From contig JAWNZC010000288.1 of the NCBI GenBank assembly GCA_035771165.1, forward strand, positions 228,501-292,500: DNA of 64,000 nt, read 5' to 3'. A model generated the notes under the pieces. It was not told the DNA's origin. It did not search any database and worked only from the letters and a program-made list of their open reading frames with translations. Shown one piece after another: positions 57,483-64,000 of this stretch. Origin of the DNA: Paragorgia papillata. Its lineage: Eukaryota; Cnidaria; Anthozoa; Scleralcyonacea; Coralliidae. Both the position numbers and the translations under genes were made by a program. The number at the start of each line of letters is the position of its first letter. Within the stretch, counting starts at the first letter, position 1.

Positions 57483-60105
57483 GTGATCTGTAATCTAATC
57501 ATCTAATCTAATCATCCAATCTATTAATCTAATCTATCTATCTAATCGAATCTAATCATCTAATCTAATCATCTAATCTAATCATCTAATCTAATCTAAT
57601 CATGTAATCTAATCTATTCATCTAATCTAATCATTGAATCAAATAATCTAGTCTATTAATCTAATCTAATCTAATCATCTAATCTAATCTAATCTAATCA
57701 TCTAATCTAATCATCTAATCTAATCATCTAATCTAATCATCTAATCTATCAAATCGAATCGAATCATCTAAACTAATCATCTAATCTAATCATTGAATCT
57801 AATAATCTAATCTAATCATCTAATCTAATCTAATCTAATAATCTAATCTGATCATCTAATCTAATCATCTAATCTAATCATCTAATCTAATCTAATCATC
57901 TAATCTAATCTAATCATCTAATCTAATCATCTAATCTAATCTAATCATCTAATCTATTAATCTAATCTAATCATCTAATCTAATCTAATCATCTAATCTA
58001 ATAATCTAATCTAATAATCTAATCTATTCTAATCATCTAATCTAATCTAATCATCTAATATAATAATTGAATCAAATAATCTAGTCTAATATTCTAATCT
58101 AATCATCTAATCTAATCATCTAATCTTATCTATTAGATTAGATGATTAGATTAGATGATTAGATTAGATTAGATGATTAGATTAGATGATTAGATTAGAT
58201 GATTAGATTAGATGATTAGATTAGATGATTTGATTAGATGATTAGATTAGATTATTAGATTAGATGATTAGATTAGATGATTCGGTTCCATTAGATGATT
58301 AGATTAGATTAGAATGGAATCATCTAATATAATCATCTAATCTATTAATCTAATCTAATTATCTAATCTAATAATCTAATCTAATCTAATAATCTAATCT
58401 AATAATCGAACTAATCTAATCTAATCTAATCTAATCTAATCTAATCTAATCATCTAATCTAATAATTGAATCAAATAATCTAATCTAATAATCTAATCTA
58501 ATAATCTAATCTAATCATCTAATCTAATCATCTAATCTAATCATCTAATCTAATCATCTAATCTAATAATTGAATCAAATAATCTAATCTAATAATCTAA
58601 TCTAATAATCTAATCTAATCATCTAATCTAATCATCTAATCTAATCATCTAATCTAATCATCTAATCTAATAATTGAATCAAATAATCTAATCTAATAAT
58701 CTAATCTAATAATATAATCTAATAATATAATCATCTAATCATCTAATCTAATCTAATCTAATAATCTAATCTAATAATGTAATCTAATAATCTAATCTAA
58801 TCATCTAATCTAATAATTGAATCAAATAATCTAATCTAATAATCTAATCTAATCATCTAATCTTATCTATTAGATGATTAGATTAGATGATTAGATTACA
58901 TTAGATGATTAGATTAGATGATTAGATTAGATGATTAGATTAGATTAGACGATTAGATTAGATGATTAGATTAGAATAGAATAGAATCATCTAATCTAAT
59001 CTAATCATCTAATCTAATCTAATCTAATCTAATCTAATCATCTAATCTAATAATCTAATCTAATCATCTAATCTAATAATTGAATCAAATAATCTAATCT
59101 AATAATCTAATCTAATAATCTAATCTAATCTAATCATCTAATCTAATAATCTAATCTAATCTAATCTAATAATCTAATCTAATAATCTAATCTAATAATC
59201 TAATCTAATCATCTAATCTAATAATTGAATCAAATAATCTAATCTAATAATCTAATCTAATCTAATCATCTAATCTTATCTATTAGATTAGATGATTAGA
59301 TTAGATGATTAGATTAGATGATTAGATTAGATGATTAGATTAGATGATTAGATTAGATGATTAGATTAGATGATTAGATTAGATGATTAGATTAGATTAG
59401 AGGATTAGATTAGATGATTAGATTAGAATAGAATAGAATCATCTAATCTAATCTATTAATCTAATCTAATCATCTAATCTAATCTAATCTAATCATCTAA
59501 TCTAATAATCTAATCTAATAATCTAATCTAATCATCTAATCTATCTAATCGAATCGAATCATCTAAACTAATCATCTAATCTGATCTAATCTAATCTATT
59601 CATCTAAGGTAATCATTGAATCTAATAATCTAATCTAATCATCTAATCTAATCATCTAATCTAATCATTTAATCTATCTAATCTAATCTAATCACCTAAT
59701 CTAATCATCTAATCTAATAGATAAGATTAGATGATTAGATTTGATGATTAGATTCAATGATTAGATTAGATGGTTAGATTATATTAGATGATTAGATTAG
59801 ATGATTACATTAGATGATTACATTAGATGAATAGATTAGATGAGATTAGATTAGATGATAAGATTAGATGATTAGATTAGATGATTCGGTTCCATTAGAT
59901 GATTAGATGATTAGATTAGAATGGAATCATCTAATTTAATCACCTAATCAAGTCATCTAATCTAATCATCTAATCAAGTCATCTAGTCTAATCTAATCAT
60001 CTAATCTAATATTCTAATCTAATCATCTAATCTAATCTAATCATCTAATATAGTCTAATCTATTCATGTAATCTAATAATCTAATCTAATCATCTAATCT
60101 ACGCC
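57483..60105. repeat. ATCTAATC satellite with internal inversions
   Basis: Units AATCT and AATCATCT combine into repeats such as AATCATCTAATCT over 2.6 kb. The orientation flips to AGATTAGATGATT in about four blocks: 58133-58310, 58868-58985, 59280-59440 and 59715-59930. Each flip uses similar borders. Subfamilies with AATTGAATCAAATAATC recur in order. Confidence 0.95.
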
Positions 60106-60145
60106 TACATCTTAGCTGTGATTCGTGGTCTGAACTGTGTCGTAT
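60105..60145 (+). repeat. SINE-tail remnant
   Basis: ACATCTTAGCTGTGATTCG then TGGTCTGAACTGTGTC, nearly the same as in the SINE 3' part at 29473-29512. 60146-60378 has no recognised feature. Confidence 0.6.
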
Positions 60146-60378
60146 GGCAGCTGCCTGCAGCGCCTTTGATATGCCTCGACACGGCAGTCAATCGAGATAT
60201 GTTCTGGAAACTCAGCTAAAGTCTTTCGTCTATTTGTTCGCCTTTATGCATTTTTGTGCACGGTGCACGGTCACTGAACACATTGTATTTTAGTATAATG
60301 AACGAATTGTCCAATAGCAACGTTTCAGTTCAATCACTCAACCGTGCTACTTAAATATTAATAAACCTAAAACAAAGG

Positions 60379-63300
60379 ATGTGCACGGAAAAAGGCGGAG
60401 TTGGCATTTTGTGGCGTAAAAACACAGATTTTATCATAAAGAAACATGAAAACATTGGAAACGATAGGATTATTGTTATAAGTGTAGAAATGACAAACGG
60501 TCAGATGCTTTTTATCATAGGTGTGTACCTACCATCGAGTAACAAAAACTTGTCAATTTATCGTGACTGTTTAGAGACACTAGAAAATGTTATTAACCAG
60601 TTCATACATTTTGGAACAGTAATTATTGCTGGTGATTTCAATGCCCACATTGGAAAACATAGCGGGCCTAACTGTATCCCTGAGAAAATTAACAGCAGAG
60701 GAAAAGATCTGATTGCTATGATGGATCGTCATAATCTAGTCTCATTAAACTCTCTAACGTCTTCTTTAGGTCCATCAGCTACCTATTATTCCGACGATGG
60801 AAATGTCTCCTCGACCATAGATCATATTTTATTTAGTAAACAGTATACACACCTCGTCCATGAGTGCCGAGTGATAGATGATCATAGCGACAATCTCTCG
60901 TTTCATTTACCCGTCTTTTGCTCTTTAAATTTTCCGCATTCTTCCACTGTCACTGAGAAAGCCACCCAAACCATATCAGCTCTAGCCTGGAGAACATTGC
61001 AATCGGACGAATTAATTCTTGAGACTTATCAACAAACCGTTGAAAAAGAGTTGGAAGCCAACTTCACCAATATTGATTTGAAAAGTATCGAAGATATTGA
61101 ACAGGCTATAAATTCTGTGGGAAACATCCTAAAATCCGCAAGCAAAGCATCTATTCCAAAAACTAAGTTCATGTCTTATCTTAAGCCCTTTTGGAAATTT
61201 GGATTGAAAACTTTTCATCAAAGAAACAGAGATCTTCGTAAGATTTGGATCCAAAATGGTAGACCAAGGAATCAAAACAACCCTTATTTTAAACAGTACA
61301 AGAATGCCAAACGAGAATTCCGAAAAGAAATGAGAAGGTTAGCTTCAGATCACGAGTCTAAACAATTTGATCACTTGGAACAATCTTATGATACCGATCG
61401 TAGTAGCTTCTACAAAGCCATTAGCAAATTACGTAAGAATAAACGTGCGAAGCATAGAAACGGACTACGAATGGAAGGAAAAATTATAACAGATCCAAAC
61501 AGCGTTCTCGATATTTGGACAAAGCATTATGTTGATCTCCACTCACCTACGCAAGATAACAATTTTGATAAAGATTTTCAACAACATGTGCAAGAAAAGA
61601 TCCGCGAATATAAATCGGCATCTCTGGAAAATGACGAAGATGTCTTGAATGAACCCTTTACCATCGATGAATTAATTGCTATTTGCGGTAACTTACCAAA
61701 TGGGAAATCTGGTGGACTTGATAATATTGTTTACGAACACGTGAAATATGCCGGTCAAGCTGTTTTTTCTACTTTGTGCACTATTTTCAACGCTATTCGC
61801 GATTTAGAGGACGTTGGTAACTCCATTGTCACTGGTATCATTCACTCTCTGTTTAAAAGCAATAAATCTGACAGATTTGATAAAAATAACTTTCGTGGAA
61901 TCACTCTCCTTAATGTTTTTGGGAAAATATTTGAAAGATTGATTCTGTGCAGATTAATGCCGAAATTTCAATGTTTGGGAATCCCCAACAAGATGCAGTT
62001 CGCTTATCAAAAAAACAAAAACTGCATTTTAGCTAGTTTTGTCTTACAAGAGTCAATTGCGCATTATGTTGAACGTGATAGCAAGGTTTACTGCTGCTTT
62101 TTGGATTCGGAAAAGGCCTTCGACACTGTTTGGATAGATGGCCTCTTCTACAAATTATATAACTATGGAATTCGGGGTAAAACATGGAGGTTGCTATACA
62201 ATTGGTACAATAAGTTATCCAGCTGTGTTAGACACACGAATCTTCTATCACCAATTTTTCGTATTCGCCAAGGTGTTCGCCAAGGCAGTGTTCTATCACC
62301 ATGGCTTTTTTTTGGTTTTCAACAATGATATTCCCGAAATTATTGAAAAATCAAATTATGGTCTTCAGATTGGTAACACTCATTGTGGATCTATTTTAGT
62401 TGCGGATGACATTGCTCTCTTGTCTGCTAGAGTAAATGGCCTACAAATTATGCTAAACATCATTGACAATTATAGTAAGAAGTGGAGATTTTTGTTCAAT
62501 GTAGGGAAAACCATAATAGTTACGTTCGGTGAATCAACTAGATACAACAAGAAATATAAACCCCATCGCAACTGGAAACTTGATTATGTTGATGTGACAG
62601 AAAAAGCCGCATGGACTCATGTCGGAATTGAATTGTCGGGGAATTTCGCAAGCTCGAATAGAACCTCAGAAGCTTCATTGAAAGGTCGGGAAGTGGTATG
62701 CAGCCTGATGAGCACCGGGATAAGGCCTGGTGGAATAAACCCAATTATTGGTTCCAGTGCATGGATAACGATCGGTCTGCCAAGAATGCTTTATGGCTGC
62801 GAACTCTGGTGGAATCTCACCCAATCAGACAATGATTGTCTCGAAAGAACAAACCGCTTTGCGGCAAAGCGCGTGCAAGGACTCAGTCCAAATACCAGGT
62901 CTGAAGCTGCAATTGGATCACTAGGGTGGTGGACTACACAGGGTCATATCGATAAAGCCAAACTTTTATTTCTTGGGAAATTATGTAGATCAAGCCACAA
63001 TGAAGTTTATAAGAAAATCTTTGTTTTTAGATTTTTGTCAACAATAAGATATTCAACCCCAAAACCAATTGGCTTTGTGCCAGACATTTTAAAAGTTTTA
63101 TCTAAATATGGTCTACTCTCTTACCTAGAGAATTTTTTAGAATACCAAACTTTTCCCTCAAAGTCAAATTGGAAAATAATTGTTATTTCGAGCATCCGTC
63201 AAACTGAATTTGATAATTGGCGTGATGGGATTTACGCCAAACCCGAGCTGCATCACTATGGAGCTATTCATAGTTCCTTGGAACCGCTGTATCTCTGGGA

Positions 63301-63724
63301 GGTCGCCAGAAGAAATACCTATGCCATCAAAGTATTAGCAAACCTGGTAAATATTATTTGTGGTAATATCCCAGAGGCCTTTATGCTGGCAACATTGGAA
63401 TCTGGAAATGAATTTGTCTGTACGCTCTGTCAAAAGACGCATTTTGATATTACTCGTCACTTCATAACCCACTGCGTCAAAACTTCCACCGTAAGGAACG
63501 ATATGTGGGACGACTTCCACAACCATTTGGACATCCGTGTTTGTTCTACAATCTTTAACCAATCAGAAACTGACCTTTACCGATCAATTATAGGAGGAGT
63601 ACTTCCTAGAAATCAAAACACTAGCGTGGAGTGTAGAGACAAGTTTGCAATTTTAACTGCTACAGCTATAATGAATATTGTTATACTATGTAATTCTAGT
63701 AGACACAAGCCACCTATTTCATAA
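60379..63724 (+). mobile_element. APE-type non-LTR retrotransposon (LINE), 5' truncated, one frameshift
   Basis: From 60379 the frame reads GGVGILWRK, within the AP endonuclease, so roughly its first 80 residues are missing. Endonuclease motifs follow: IIAGDFNAHIG (catalytic Asp/Asn) and SSTIDHILFS. Reverse transcriptase motifs: NFRGITLLNVFGKIFERLIL, DSEKAFDTVWIDGL, IRQGVRQGSVLSPWLF. At a run of eight T (62306-62313) the frame shifts and continues with VFNNDIPEI and VADDIALLS (catalytic box, Val for the usual Tyr or Phe), through a C-terminal Cys/His motif (CTLCQKTHFDITRHFITHC) to a TAA at 63722-63724. Such elements copy an RNA into DNA at an endonuclease nick. The clade is not decided; features fit the I/Jockey group. 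The 3' end runs into (TCTA)n. Confidence 0.88.
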
Positions 63725-63871
63725 ATCATAATTCTTCTCCTTGACTGTCCCTTTTTCCTATTAACGTAATATGTACATATATAAAGCTAACTCGTATTGT
63801 ATTTCATGTTGTTGTGTTTTTTTTTGTTTTTTTTTTTAATTATTTGATCTCCTGTTGTGGAGGAATTAAAG

Positions 63872-64000
<129 letters not shown>

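Overview
The window is AT-rich nuclear DNA from a eukaryote. It holds two intron-rich genes with GT-AG introns, a TRAF-type zinc-finger gene fragment typical of animals, an APE-type LINE, 5S-rRNA-derived SINEs and many small inverted-repeat elements. A marine invertebrate is likely, with an early-branching metazoan (sponge or cnidarian) the best guess. No species can be assigned from the sequence alone. Almost everything recognisable is mobile or repetitive DNA, and I see no bacterial-style operon and no CRISPR array.

Layout. 0-6.3 kb: a plus-strand multi-exon gene, cut by the window edge at its 5' end, encoding a polyglutamine region, an OTU-type cysteine protease and a PHD finger. 6.9-10.1 kb: a satellite of about 169-bp monomers partly arranged as a trimeric higher-order repeat. 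10.4-20.4 kb: a 16-exon minus-strand gene for a KDZ (Kyakuja-Dileera-Zisupton) superfamily transposase of about 930 residues with no visible break. Its introns carry a 5S-derived SINE, a pogo-like MITE, perfect hairpins and microsatellites. The OTU-PHD gene and the KDZ gene converge on the satellite and may belong to one transposon; this is inference. 20.6-26.1 kb: decayed DNA transposon material, a 2.2-kb fold-back element with a 7-bp target-site duplication, and a MITE inserted twice in opposite orientation at one site. 27-31.5 kb: LINE fragments, a 5S-derived SINE split by a TA-flanked inverted-repeat element, and a fold-back element. 32.7-33.1 kb: the last exon of an unidentified gene. 34.6-41.7 kb: two further satellites (about 92 bp and 185 bp) and small palindromic elements. 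42-52 kb: mostly gene-poor, with three minisatellites, a hAT-like nonautonomous element and, near 51.8-52.5 kb, a frameshifted TRAF-type zinc-finger fragment. 53.4-56.7 kb: an element bounded by inverted GGTAGCCCG-rich arms containing a tyrosine-recombinase gene (C2H2 finger, recombinase tetrad, SANT/Myb). 57.5-60.1 kb: an ATCTAATC satellite with repeated strand switches. 60.4-63.7 kb: a 5'-truncated LINE with one frameshift, ending in a (TCTA)n tail that runs off the window.

How parts may work together: if the KDZ and OTU-PHD genes share an element, the transposase would move it, while the OTU protease (ubiquitin removal) and PHD finger (histone binding) could act as accessory chromatin factors. 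The SINEs and MITEs show no coding capacity and would depend on enzymes from elsewhere.
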